From positions 42,675,811 to 42,739,810 of the forward strand of contig OY288239.1 in assembly GCA_958450325.1 (NCBI GenBank): a stretch of DNA of 64,000 nt, in the 5' to 3' direction. This DNA comes from Agrostemma githago. Lineage: Eukaryota > Streptophyta > Magnoliopsida > Caryophyllales > Caryophyllaceae. Shown here in pieces: positions 13,230 to 23,311 of this stretch. The translations under genes were made by a program, and so were the position numbers. Below the pieces are notes generated by a model, which worked only from the letters and a program-made list of their open reading frames with translations, was not told the origin of the DNA and ran no database searches. The stretch's first letter is position 1. Each line of letters begins with the position of its first letter.

Positions 13230-13516
13230 AGTAACGGGATTTTGAACCCAGATTTGATTGAATGAACGACGGAACGTGATGATGGAAGTTTTTTTTAAGT
13301 TTTGATGAATTTCGCAACGTGAATGATTGAATGATGAATGAACGTGATCATGGAGGTTATTGTTTCCTAAAATCATGGGAGCTATTTTAGGAACGTAAAT
13401 CTCTTTTTTTTTTAATGCAAATAATTGGAAGCATCTTCTCCATCCATCCTCATCTCATCCAATGGATGAGATGAGAACATAGGGACTCATATAGAGTAAA
13501 GGACTCATAAGAGCCT

Positions 13517-13520
<4 letters not shown>

Positions 13521-13600
<80 letters not shown>

Positions 13601-13602
13601 GC
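13521..13602. repeat. (CT)n(TA)n(GA)n microsatellite between elements A and B
   Basis: A CT run, then about 20 bases of TA, then a GA run separate the right end of A from the left end of B. Both elements therefore end in the same microsatellite. Confidence 0.9.
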
Positions 13603-14561
13603 GGGATCAGGTGAGTCCACTTATATATGTTGAGTCCGTGAGTCCCCATCTTAGCCCTTGATTAATGTTAGATTAATGGACAAGATTTGATCTCACAATT
13701 AAGGAAATAACTAACAAATCTGAGTAAATATATCAATTCTCTCTCTCCTCCTTAATTATCTCAATGCAAATCTTTTCTCTCTCTTATCCATCTTTTTAAC
13801 TGTTCTTTCTCTCACACAACAAGTTTCTTCAAAATTAAGTTTTTTTTATCTTCACCAAAAAATATCATTTTCTTACTAGCATTGTACGTATGTTACTATG
13901 TTACTGTCATAATTCATAAACTATGTTACTTTAACTAATATAACGTGTTACTTTAATTCATGAACTGTGTTACTTTAACTCATAAAATCTGTTACGTTGT
14001 ATAATATTCTCTTACAAAAACTATTATTCTAACTCATACAATGTGTTACTCTAATTCATGAACTGCGTTACATTAACTCATATAACGTGTTACTTTAATT
14101 CATGAATGACTGCGTTAATTTAACTCATAAAATTTGTTACGTTGTATAATATTCTCTTGCAAAAACTATTACTATAACTCATACATTGTGTTACTCTAAT
14201 TCATGAACTGCGTTACTTCAACTCATAAAATCTATTATGTTGCATAATAATCTTTTGCAAAAACAAGACTTTCAATCAACCAAAAGAATAATGTATGTTT
14301 TTATTAAGGATACTCCAAAACAAAAATTATAAAACAACATTATAATTCCAATGTTTCAAACCTGTAACTATAAGAATTGGATATTTGAAATCAAATTATA
14401 ATCATAAACTATGTTACTGTAACTCATTAAAACTGTGTTACTGTAACTCATTAAGTATGTTACTCTAACGCATAATGTATGTTATTCTAACTCATTTTAC
14501 TCTAATCAAGAATGTTACTCTAACAAATAATGTATGTTACTCTAACAATATATTGTCCTAC

Positions 14562-14735
14562 TCAGAATTGTGATTCTTCTTCTTCATCTTTTTCTTCTCC
14601 TGATTCTTCTTCATCGTCAGACGATGATTTACATGAGGTTTCCTTCTTCTTCTCATCTACATCTTTGAAGATCTGCTCTATGTATGGAAAAACTCTCACC
14701 CACATCCCTTCATCATTCATGTGCTTTTGCGTCTA
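14562..14735 (-). CDS. Last exon of a small transposon-borne gene (element B)
   Basis: After a TTTTTTCAG acceptor the minus strand reads KHMNDEGMWVRVFPYIEQIF, then KDVDEKK and a Ser/Asp/Glu tail ending EEEESQF before TGA at 14564-14562. The first codon after the acceptor is TAG, so either the acceptor is slightly displaced or the copy is dead. The hydrophobic segment followed by a strongly acidic tail looks like genuine coding sequence. It matches no family I know. Element A has a similar acidic tail. Confidence 0.45.
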
Positions 14736-15612
14736 CTGAAAAAACAATAACAGTGCCAATAAACATGGCGAAAAAAAATCAAAACTTGAAATATGGATGA
14801 AAGTAACAGATAACAAGAATTAAAGTAACAGATGAAGTGCATTGAAGTAACATTGAATTAAATTAACAGAGGATACTTATACACCAAGTATAAAGTAAAG
14901 ACGTCAGACATTAAAGTAACAAATAGTGTGAATTAAAGTAACAGATAATGTTCATTAAAATAACACCAGATATAGGTTAGTGCAAAAAATTCATATAATG
15001 ATAAAAAATGAGAGTATGATGCAGTATCTTACTCTTTGATATTGTTTCCTATTTTGAAGTCATCATATCCCATAATTATAGGAAGCAATATTTTTTTTTT
15101 CTTTTTTTTTATATGGCGTTACTCTTTGATATTGTTTCCTATTTTGGTGGCAATCGCGTCCCATTATTATAGGAAACAATATCTTTTTTTTAAATTCTTT
15201 TAATATGGCAATTTTCTAAATTCTTAGCACACTCCAATGCACTACAATAACAGATAAAAAGAACTAAAGTAACGACTGGAGTGTATTAAAGTAACACGAC
15301 ATATAAAGTAACGATTTTTTTGTCACTCTAATGCATTAGAGTAACAGATGAAAAGAACTCAAGTAAAAGATGAAGTGCATTAAAGCAACATTAGAATCAA
15401 TTAACATTATGTGCATTAAAATAACAGAGTTTAGTCATTAAAATAACAGATTGTGTATATTAAAGTAACAAAGTATATTTGTTTGTGCGTAAAATTCATA
15501 AAATGATTAGACTTTAATAATATGCAGTTTCCATACTGTAAACTTTAAAATATAATAATATGGAGCATCCAAATGACGCATTTTCAGTATAAATTAGAAA
15601 CCGAATACTCAC

Positions 15613-15646
15613 CGTTTGTGTATTCGACGATTTGCATATCCGCCAT
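15613..15646 (-). CDS. Second first-exon copy in element B
   Basis: The minus strand encodes MADMQIVEYTNG and ends ACG|GTGAGT, a splice donor. It resembles the end of the 15820-15882 exon (V/I-EY-N-N/G), so the first exon seems to be duplicated within element B. Confidence 0.4.
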
Positions 15647-15819
15647 CGAATGAGAAATTTCAGCGTCGCGAGGAAGAAGATAAATGATTGAATGCGTTAT
15701 TGAGTGGGTTGATTGAACGTAAGTTGCAACCGCACGAAGAAGAGATGAATGATTGAACGTGATAAAATGAAATGAATAAAATTAACAAAAAAATCTGTAA
15801 GCAATATCGAAAACTCATC

Positions 15820-15882
15820 ATTGTTGTACTCTACATTTTGCTTATCAACCGTTGATGAAGATGTCGCGATCATTGAATCCAT
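15820..15882 (-). pseudogene. First exon of the small gene in element B, donor mutated
   Basis: The minus strand encodes MDSMIATSSSTVDKQNVEYN then ND, homologous to 13166-13229. The donor GTGAGT seen in element A is ATGAGT here, so this copy has probably lost splicing. Confidence 0.45.
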
Positions 15883-16215
15883 AGAACGGGATGTCGAGCA
15901 CAGATTGATGGGAAGCATTTTTTTTTAGGTTTGATGATGATGAACGTAATAATGTGAATGAATGAATTGATTTGTTGTTTCCTAAAAGATAGTGATTGAT
16001 TGAATGAATGTGAATGAACGAGATAGTGATTGATTGAATGAATGTTAATGATACGTTACTGAATGATATTCACCTTCCCATTTTGTTCGAAGCAATATTT
16101 TTTTTTTTAATAATATACTGATTAATCTCGTCCCTTCATCCATTTCCCATCCAACGGATGGGATGAGGACTTAGGGACTCAACACATATATAGGGACTCA
16201 TTAGAACCTATCTAT

Positions 16216-16252
16216 ATGTATACATATATATATATGTATACATTATATATGT

Positions 16253-16302
<50 letters not shown>
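16216..16302. repeat. (TA)n microsatellite
   Basis: TATATGTATACATATA repeats lead into about 48 bases of pure TA at the right edge of element B. Confidence 0.9.
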
Positions 16303-16305
<3 letters not shown>

Positions 16306-16424
16306 GATATGTTGTTTATCATTAATTTTTAACGAAATTATAAATTTTATAAGCAAAACACATAAGTTTAACTTATTAAACGGTGATATTAAAATATTTA
16401 TTTCATACGAGAGCATTAAATTAT

Positions 16425-16606
16425 AGGGGCCAAAAAGCCCATTTTGGCCCGAAAAGCCCGTACTAGCTCGCTAGGGCCGGGTTTGGGCTTAAAAAATAGG
16501 CCCACTCGTTTGGCCCGGTCCGGCCCAACCCGCTCATGTGGGCCATTTTTATTACTTAGGCCCAACCCAAGGCCGCATTGGCCTGGCCCATGATCACCTC
16601 TATTCC
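16425..16606 (-). mobile_element. Possible hAT terminus with GGGCC-rich subterminal repeats
   Basis: On the minus strand the block starts TAGAGGTGATCATGGGCC and continues with repeated GGGCCGG-like words. This is the style of many plant hAT ends, with short GC-rich subterminal words. Only one end is visible and no TSD can be matched, so it may be a fragment. The low-complexity reading frame across it (16416-16649) is not a gene. Confidence 0.35.
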
Positions 16607-16668
16607 GGGGTATCCTGCAAATACACCTATACCTTAGGAAAACGTACAAACAACCTAAAAAACCAACC

Positions 16669-19449
16669 CTAGATACACATGCTCATCGATCGAGACCCTA
16701 AAGTATCACGGAAGACCCTCAAAGCATAGGCTCGGAAGCAGTTGGCAGCCTGCCACAACCGCTGATGGCAAGCTGACGAAACCTTAAAGGTGAAACCGTA
16801 CGAGTTAGCCAAACAAAACCTAATCCTTAGAGCCCAAACTCAAGGCAAAAACCGAAACTTACCCGGTATACCCGGACATGCCACTCTATCCCAGCGTCCA
16901 TTTCCTCGGCGGAACACAGGGGGAGAGGCTCAGTGAAAGCTACCCCAATCGCATCTACCCTAAGCAGCATCAAACGGAAGTCTGGGGGCTGAACAGCATC
17001 AGCCGGATCGGCTAGCTAAAGGAAAAGCAAACCGGTCAAAGAGCAAATAAATGCTAAGCCATAGAACAAAACGAGCCTTAAAACAAAAAATGAGTACTCT
17101 TAAATGAGACAAATAGGAGGCGCCAGGTACCAATAGCGCATCACCTCCTTCTCTATCCCTACCCTCGAGGATCTCTACGGCGGTCGGTGGTCTAAACATA
17201 GTCCAGGAAGGATCAACCGGCACCCTTAAATCGTCATATAAACACTGGTGCACCAACCGTTCCCACAGATACCAAACCGGGCGAAACAACGCAGGAAGAA
17301 GCATCCTTCTGTAACTCCGGGGCCTCAACTCTGTTGCCATGTATGCAGGCACACCCTCGTAATCGGCCCAAGGATGGGCCACAAACTACACAAACATAAT
17401 CGACACCTCAACAACCCTAAACCTAGGAGACTTTTAAATGAAACAAGCCGTAAAAAGGAAACTTACGTCCTTGAGGCGTAGCTGGTTCACCAACACGTTT
17501 TCCGTCGGGTAGTGACTCGTCGTGGTCTTGGCCTGAGTCAGTCTCCACACGATCCCCGCCGGGAACCTAACCGGACGAGCCCGTACCGTCTTGGGTGCCA
17601 ATTGAGGGAAGAAGGAAACAATCTAAGCCTACAAAACCAAAAGGAAAACATAATTAGCAAAACTAAACCAGACTAAGCAAAACCCAAAAAACGAATATAG
17701 AGACAATGACTAACCTCCAGCACGAGACCTGGGCCCACGATGGGCAAAGCCGAGGCCGACTCCACCTGGAATTGCCTCGCTAGGACTTGCAAGCAGCGAG
17801 TCATCTCCGTGAAAGCCGCGGTTACCTAATCAAAGCATCCTAGCTGATCTAGTTCAGCCAAGAAAGATAAAATCCTAGTACTAAACTTCTCGCCCTTATC
17901 CGAGAAGTGGGTCGATCCTAGGAAATACCACAACCACTGCCGAGAATCCTGCTCCGGTGTGTTGGGTGCTCGACCCTCTAATACCGCCACCCTTTCGAAG
18001 TGGTCGGTAATGTACGAACTCACCAGAGCAAGAGGCGTACTATAATCCTCAAGCTCCAAACAATCCCCAATCCATCCCCGGACCTTATCGCTATCTAATT
18101 TAGGGCCCTCGGCAGCCCATCTAATTAACTCCGGACCCCAAGGTAGGCCCGTGATAACCTCGAAGACCTCCAAAGTCATCCCGACCTCCCCGAAAGACAT
18201 GTGGAAGGTCGAGGTAGTGTCATGAAAACGATTTACCATCGCTCTGATCACCAAAAGGTTACACTTGGTCTTGCAACCTACCAATCGGGCCCAGTCCCCG
18301 ACTACGGGGCCCAGAGCCGTCCTCGCGATAATCTTCTTTGCCGCAGGACTAAGCTTCTGAGAGTAAATCTCTAAGCATGCCGTAAAACCCAAGAAGGTCC
18401 TCATCAGACCTGGGGGATGCAAACCAAGGTAATACAAGCATAAACAAATCAAACCAAACCAACTAAATCCAAAATTCGAAACCTAAACCAATAAGCATGA
18501 GTCAAGATACTCACCAGACCCTGCACAATACGGTGAGAGGCGTGCAAGTCAGGACGAAACAACAACTGATGACTATCCCAATCCCGAGCTCACGAAGGGT
18601 CCTCATAACCAATCTCCTCATTCTCTTGCGCGGGAACCGGGACATGAGCCCTCCTAGGAACCGTCTCGTGCAGCTTACGCTTCCTAACTCTATCGAAATC
18701 GGCCTCATTTATGGCATCTGGATCACGACGCTGCGATGGAACGCTTCGTCGTCTCCTACGAATTCCGCGGGGAGTCAGAGAATTCATCCCGGTGGCCTCA
18801 CCACTAGTGCCATCCAAAGAAGCTCCTTCGGAACGCTCAGTATCATCTCTAGCTGCAAAACCAAGCAAAAAATGCAAAAATCCATGCCTTAGGTCAGGCT
18901 AAAACAGCTAAAACGGGTCAAAATAAGGTCAAAATTTCGGATAGAGGTATCAAAATTCTGAAAAGCCCACAAGCACTCATTTTCGTTTCCGGTCACAATG
19001 GAAGTGGTTTCGGGAAAATCCGACATCGTTACGGCACCTTTTGGTTCGTCGTAAGTCACACAAAACCTTACGGACTGCCCTAGAGGGCATTTTAACCCAC
19101 AAAGGTCGACATGGAAGTCACCCATAATGTCACAAACACTAATCGAGCAAGATTACGAAAGGCAAGTACGGGAATAACCGGGAAAATGATCCCTAAACCC
19201 TAGCATTTCGAATTTTACCCCATAGGTGGCCGTTAATACACCTCAAAACCTCTTATCAAGCCTATGACTACCCTAACAAGCTCTATTCAACCCTAATTTA
19301 ACAATGGGACCAACCACAAACATCGAAACCTAGCAAATTCAAAACGCCCAAATCGATTTTCTAGGATTTTAACAAAATCAACTCATGATCAACCAAATTA
19401 ATCAAAATCGACAATAGGCGAGTAAGGAACGCTTACCCGACATCGACAT
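16669..19449 (-). pseudogene. Antisense plant-mobile-domain (PMD) gene, seven exons, three nonsense codons
   Basis: The minus-strand model is exons 19449-19437, 18852 to about 18520, about 18430-17713, 17628-17467, 17385-17131, 17015-16863 and 16782-16669 (TAG). Most edges are clean GT/AG: first donor TCGG|GTAAGC; acceptors TTTTGCAG, CCCCCAG, GTGTAG, CCTTTAG. Frames join across exons 1-2 and 3-7. The exon 2-3 junction is unresolved. Exon 3 has the PMD/aminotransferase-like signature (TFHMSFGEVGMTLEVFEVIT then GLPWG), and exon 2 encodes an Arg-rich patch. In-frame stops lie at 18592-18590 (TGA, fits CGA), 17828-17826 (TAG, fits CAG) and 17625-17623 (TAG, fits TGG). All are C-to-T or G-to-A changes, as expected after cytosine methylation. 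PMD proteins act in plant silencing and development (MAIN/MAIL) and also ride on transposons. This copy is probably dead. Confidence 0.6.
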
Positions 19450-19570
19450 AATTGTGTATGGCATAAAGCGAGACGGAAATTGGTTGAACAAATTGAGAAA
19501 GCGAGATTGAGGCGGAGGGGTGCGTGCGTCTGAGTTTTAGAATGGATGAATCGTTCGTCCTCCTTTAGCT

Positions 19571-19580
19571 GGTTTTAAAT
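19571..19580 (-). promoter_or_regulatory. TATA-like element of the antisense PMD gene
   Basis: The minus strand reads ATTTAAAACC about 125 bp upstream of the proposed ATG at 19449. A pyrimidine-rich leader lies between them. This suggests the antisense gene has its own promoter rather than using the LTR. Confidence 0.4.
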
Positions 19581-20060
19581 GGGTCCGACCCACAGAAACC
19601 CAGGCGCCTCAGGTTGTGCGTCCGTATTCTGGACCGTTGGGGGCTAGGCACTTGAATTTAAAGGCGCAGCAGAACGCGCGTTTAACTTCTTGGTACAAGA
19701 CTAAAACAAGAGCAAACGAAACATGTTACCCAACACTCACAACGCACACAACCATAAATCAAGCAAAATAACAATGACGAGACAATTTACTAATTGATAC
19801 TGGCAAAGCAAGCTTATAAACACCCTCTAACCAAAATATGCCCAACAAAACAACAACACAACAACAACAAGCATAAAAAACCTCGACTAACAGGAATACT
19901 CGTATTCGAGCACATAATAAATCCGAGCGGAGCAAGCGAATCCAAGCGAAGTCCGAACAAATCCGTGCACATAGCAAATCCGAACAAAGCAAGACGAATC
20001 CGAACAAAGCAAAGCAAGTCCGCAAAGCAAATTTAATTTAACAAAATTAAATAAATATCC

Positions 20061-20880
20061 TCAAACATTTTCGAGCCTAACGGGTCTTAGTTATCCTGAA
20101 GGCAATTTGAGTTTGAGTAAATACTTACACGCTCAAACATTTTCGAGCCTAACGGGTCTTAGTTATCCTGAAGGCAATTTGTGTTTGAGCGGATACTGAC
20201 ATGCTCATACATTTTCGAGCCTAACGGGTCTTAGTTATCCTGAAGGCAATTTGAGTTTGAGCGGATACTTACACGCTCAAACATTTTCGAGCCTAACGGG
20301 CCTTAGTTATCCTGAAGGCAATTTGAGTTTGAGCGGATACTTACACGCTCAAACATTTTCGAGCCTAACGGGTCTTAGTTATCCTGAAGGCAATTTGAGT
20401 TTGAGCGGATAATTACACGCTCAAACATTTTCGATCCTAACGGGTCTTAGTTATCCTGAAGGCAATTTGAGTTTGAGGGGATACTGACACGCTCAAACAT
20501 TTTCGAGTCTAACGGATCATAGGCATCCTGAAGGCAACCCTTTTTGAAATTTTCGAGCCCGGGGGGTCATAGGCCTCCCAAAGGCAATTGTTCGAGTGGA
20601 TACTTACACACTCGAACATTTTATTTTATTCTCGAGTCCGAAGGGTAGGCACCCCAAAGGCAATTGTTCGAGTGGATACTTACACACTCGAGCATTTTAC
20701 TTTATTCCCGAGTCCGAGGGGTCATAGGCGTCCCGAAGGCAATTGTTCGAGTGGATACTTACACACTCGGGCATTTTATTTTATTCTCGAGCCCGAGGGG
20801 TCATAGGCATCCCGAAGGCAATTGTTCGAGTGAATACTTACACATTCAAACATTTTCTTTCATTCTCATGCCCAACGAGT
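20061..20880. repeat. Tandem array: 72-bp units followed by 76-79-bp variant units
   Basis: TCAAACATTTTCGAGCCTAA recurs at 20061, 20133, 20205 (variant), 20277, 20349, 20421 and 20493, exactly 72 bp apart. The pattern then shifts to longer units that begin ACTCGAACATTTTATTTTAT and contain GGGGTCATAGGC (from about 20610, roughly 76, 79 and 79 bp), and decays by 20880. The array lies between the antisense gene's promoter and the LTR, where Tat elements are known to breed satellite-like repeats. Confidence 0.9.
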
Positions 20881-21163
20881 CATAAGCATTTAAGCGGAAG
20901 TCCAAAGTTAAGCGGATTCTCACGCATCCGGAAATCAAAACACATGAACGTAACAAACCCATGACGAGACAGCAAGCACGGACTTTAGCCCCGATAAGCA
21001 ACCGGAGGCAAGGACATCAGGTAAGATTTCTAACCCTTGGCTGGCGAGCCTCAACACGTAGTCCAACAGACTTAAAACGACCCGACCGGACAACCACCAG
21101 GTCGTAATCCTCGATTGACCTGGGCGGCTATACTTTGACTTTCGCCATGTCCAAGCCTCACTC

Positions 21164-21172
21164 AAAGTGGGG
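21164..21172 (+). other. Polypurine tract before the LTR
   Basis: AAAGTGGGG followed by TCTTC and then the TGTAGACACC LTR start. This is the usual arrangement at the 3' LTR of Tat/gypsy elements and gives plus orientation. Confidence 0.7.
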
Positions 21173-21177
21173 TCTTC

Positions 21178-23009
21178 TGTAGACACCCAGATTTGGACCT
21201 CATGGCTGCGGGAGTGCCCAACAAACACCCGATGACGATCGGACTGCAATGCGACACGAGATTGCGATGTTTTAGATAGTTTTTTTGTAGAATGGATCAA
21301 ATAATTACTCGGAAAAATTAAATTAACATCAAGACAGCCTTAGTCATGCCATTACGGTCACATTGACACTAATTAGAATCAATTCCGACACCGGGACTCT
21401 GAATCTGTCCCAAAATACACAAAGTCAAACCCGAGTCAGCACGTCGCACCAAGCGAATCTCGGGATGCGCACTCGAAGCCCACTCGACGCAACGGCGCCC
21501 TATGTCAAGGGGAAGACTTAACTCCCAAGCAAAGGAAGGATACACATCTTCTCGGTTTTGGAAAGTTTCAAAATTGTATCTTCAAAATCCCAGGCGCCAC
21601 ACTCCAAGCGTCTTGATTTTTGTGCCCACAGACCTAGGCGCCTGAGTTCTGGTGCGCCTAGACTCAAACGTCTCACATGGCGATTTGACTACGCGAGCAA
21701 CTATAAATACCCCCCCACCTCATTCATTCGACACATACCTTCTCATTCTCTTCTTCGTTTACTCATTACGAGTTTCTTAGCTTGGGCTCGCACTCCGACA
21801 CATAAAGTCAACGATCCACTCGATCGTGGTCACGATAAGCAAAAACGATGCTACTCTTCACCTTCGAGCACTTCACTCGATTCCGAGGTGCCTGTGTTCG
21901 ACTAGCTACTCCGAGTCTAGCAACGGAACTCTGCCGGATTAGCCGCAGAACGAGCAAACGGTAATGGAACTCTGCCGAAATCACAAGGCGAGCTAGGAGG
22001 ATTCGCCCTTCGAAGTCAAATCGTCACTAGGTTGTCATCTAAACAAAACTTTACATTTCTGTACTTTTATTATGCACTACGATAATGTCAAACGTGGACG
22101 CTAGGTTTGTGGCACGTTATAAACATACGTAATGTCCCAACTTCAACCGTAAACACTAAAACACCCTAAATAGACCCGAGTAGTTCTGAGATTCGTTTTC
22201 AACTATCTATGCATCGTGTCCCATTTAGCGTATACTCCGAGGGTGCAACTCCTCACTATGTGATTTACTTACATTCGCATTTACAGCTTTCGTATGATTT
22301 ATTGCTTTTATGACCTTATAACCGCATGCTAAATCACCTAACATGAGAATGAAAACATAAATAAGCTAAAACTAAACAAACCGATGGCTGGGTTCCTTAT
22401 TAGTCCCGGTGCTCACCTCACAAGGTTCGATGCATCCTTACTAATACCGAGTAGACGCATCTTAAGCAGAATACCAGGTAAGGTATATCACAAGAATGAC
22501 TAATATTCGTATTATCACGTTAAAACTGATTTGCTAATATGTATAATATTAATACCCAATAGTCTCCTATGTGCATCTTTACATGGTCTGCTTGTCATGT
22601 GAAATCGCATGCAAAGAATATAAACACAACTACTTCGACGACAAAGCTTACTTGTCCTTAAACAACCGACATAGCAAAGATATAGGGTTAAAACAACGGA
22701 TGTTACAGTACTTCCGCCACAACAAGGGAACAAAGTAATCACCCCACTAATTTATTTGAAGAGGCCGCTATGTACGGGCAGGATTGGGTGTCGATGTCGA
22801 GCGGACGTTGGCTTCCCAACACGTACCCTCACCTCTTACTCAGAATCGACGGTTTTCGGATGTCCGAAACCATTGGCAATGAGAGTCATTCCAGGCATGG
22901 AGTGCTTAAGGGTACAAGTCTTTATCTTTAGGTCCCGTGCCACTCAGCTTTGAGCCGGCTAAGAATCAAAGTTGACTTGAATGGTTTTCGAGTCCCCATA
23001 ATTGACTCA
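21178..23009 (+). repeat. Gypsy LTR with PPT on its left and PBS on its right (about 1.83 kb)
   Basis: It starts TGTAGACACC and ends GACTCA just before a tRNA-Arg-like PBS. It contains a TATA box at 21702-21709 and several regions that fit U3-R-U5. No second copy lies in the window, so the right edge is inferred only from the PBS position. Confidence 0.6.
21702..21709 (+). promoter_or_regulatory. TATA box of the Tat LTR
   Basis: TATAAATA about 520 bp into the LTR, followed by a pyrimidine-rich stretch from about 21710. It is the likely retrotransposon promoter. Confidence 0.55.
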
Positions 23010-23310
23010 GGGGCGACTCCACAAATTGGCAACGAATTCGGTTCACTAAAAAGGTCGTCTTACCAAACATATCGGCCTTTAAACATTTACAACCACGACT
23101 CGATCGATTCCAACGAAAACACGGGTGCCTGCACCCGTCTAGTAGAAGTCTGAATCGTCATCCGAATCTAGGTCCGAAACATCGCCCCGAATGCCAGATC
23201 GGACCGGTCTCCGAACGGAAGGGGGCCGCGTGTGTGGGCGCCGCGATGAAACCGAGTCGGTCCCGTGCGGGCGCGCCAGGGGCGCTGGGCGGTGCAAACG
23301 GACGTCCACA
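23010..23310 (+). other. PBS and 5' leader of a second, truncated Tat copy
   Basis: GGGCGACTCCAC (23011-23022) differs at one base from TGGCGACTCCAC, the PBS complementary to the 3' end of a plant tRNA-Arg. About 290 bp of leader-like sequence follows, GC-rich near 23215-23290, until LINE sequence begins near 23312. A PBS here means the LTR on its left serves as a 5' LTR for what follows. Confidence 0.5.
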
Positions 23311-23311
23311 A

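Larger units (their letters stand above)
1752..13517. mobile_element. Long-TIR DNA transposon A (Mutator-like or foldback), split by a LARD
   Basis: The left end reads TAGATCAAGTGAGTCC, with a second GTCCGTAAGTCC nearby. The right end, reverse complemented, reads AAGGCTCTTATGAGTCC with TATGAGTCCC nearby. These are diverged terminal inverted repeats, and they match the ends of element B. Without the nested retrotransposon (2285-12238) the element is about 1.8 kb. The left arm and 12480-12800 carry many copies of GTTACTYTAA-type subrepeats. The remains of a small minus-strand gene lie at the right (acidic tail near 12370-12480, first exon 13166-13229). No transposase is present, so it is non-autonomous. 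I infer the Mutator or foldback class from the long repeated arms. The TSD is obscured by the microsatellites. Confidence 0.6.
13603..16210. mobile_element. Long-TIR DNA transposon B (Mutator-like or foldback)
   Basis: The left end is GGATCAGGTGAGTCC, then TATATATGTTGAGTCCGTGAG. The right end, reverse complemented, is AGGTTCTAATGAGTCC, then TATATATGTGTTGAGTCCC. The left arm (13880-14560) is full of GTTACTTTAACTCAT-type units. The right arm (14800-15480) carries the inverted form (ATTAAAGTAACAGAT), so the arms form a large imperfect foldback. Inside are three minus-strand exon remnants (15820-15882, 15613-15646, 14562-14735). There is no transposase. It is related to element A through its ends, subrepeats and exon content. 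Confidence 0.65.
16669..23009 (+). mobile_element. 5'-truncated Tat-lineage Ty3/gypsy element with antisense PMD gene
   Basis: From left to right it holds an antisense multi-exon gene with a plant mobile domain (16669-19449), a tandem-repeat region (20061-20880), a polypurine tract (21164-21172) and an LTR (21178-23009). The gag-pol part that should precede the antisense gene is absent. Extra antisense ORFs between pol and the 3' LTR, and tandem repeats in the long 3' untranslated region, are both known features of Tat elements (Ogre/Grande/RIRE2 group). The PBS after the LTR (23011-23022) fits the tRNA-Arg type used by that group. The lineage is inferred, because no RT is present. Confidence 0.65.

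Noticed and set aside
13455..13649. Minus-strand frame with SLSLSL / IYIYIY / RERERE runs
   Set aside because: Pure microsatellite translation between elements A and B.
16416..16649. 77-codon minus frame rich in G, P and R
   Set aside because: Low-complexity GGGCC-rich hAT-like terminal sequence.
18497..18892. Plus-strand frame of 131 codons
   Set aside because: It lies opposite PMD exon 2, which has supported splice sites and domain context.
20061..20880. Regular repeat spacing that could suggest a CRISPR array
   Set aside because: Whole 72-bp units repeat without unique spacers, and the context is a plant retrotransposon.
20588..20964. Overlapping 72-73 codon plus frames with repeated VRVDTYTLEHF-like words
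   Set aside because: Shadows of the 76-79-bp tandem repeats.
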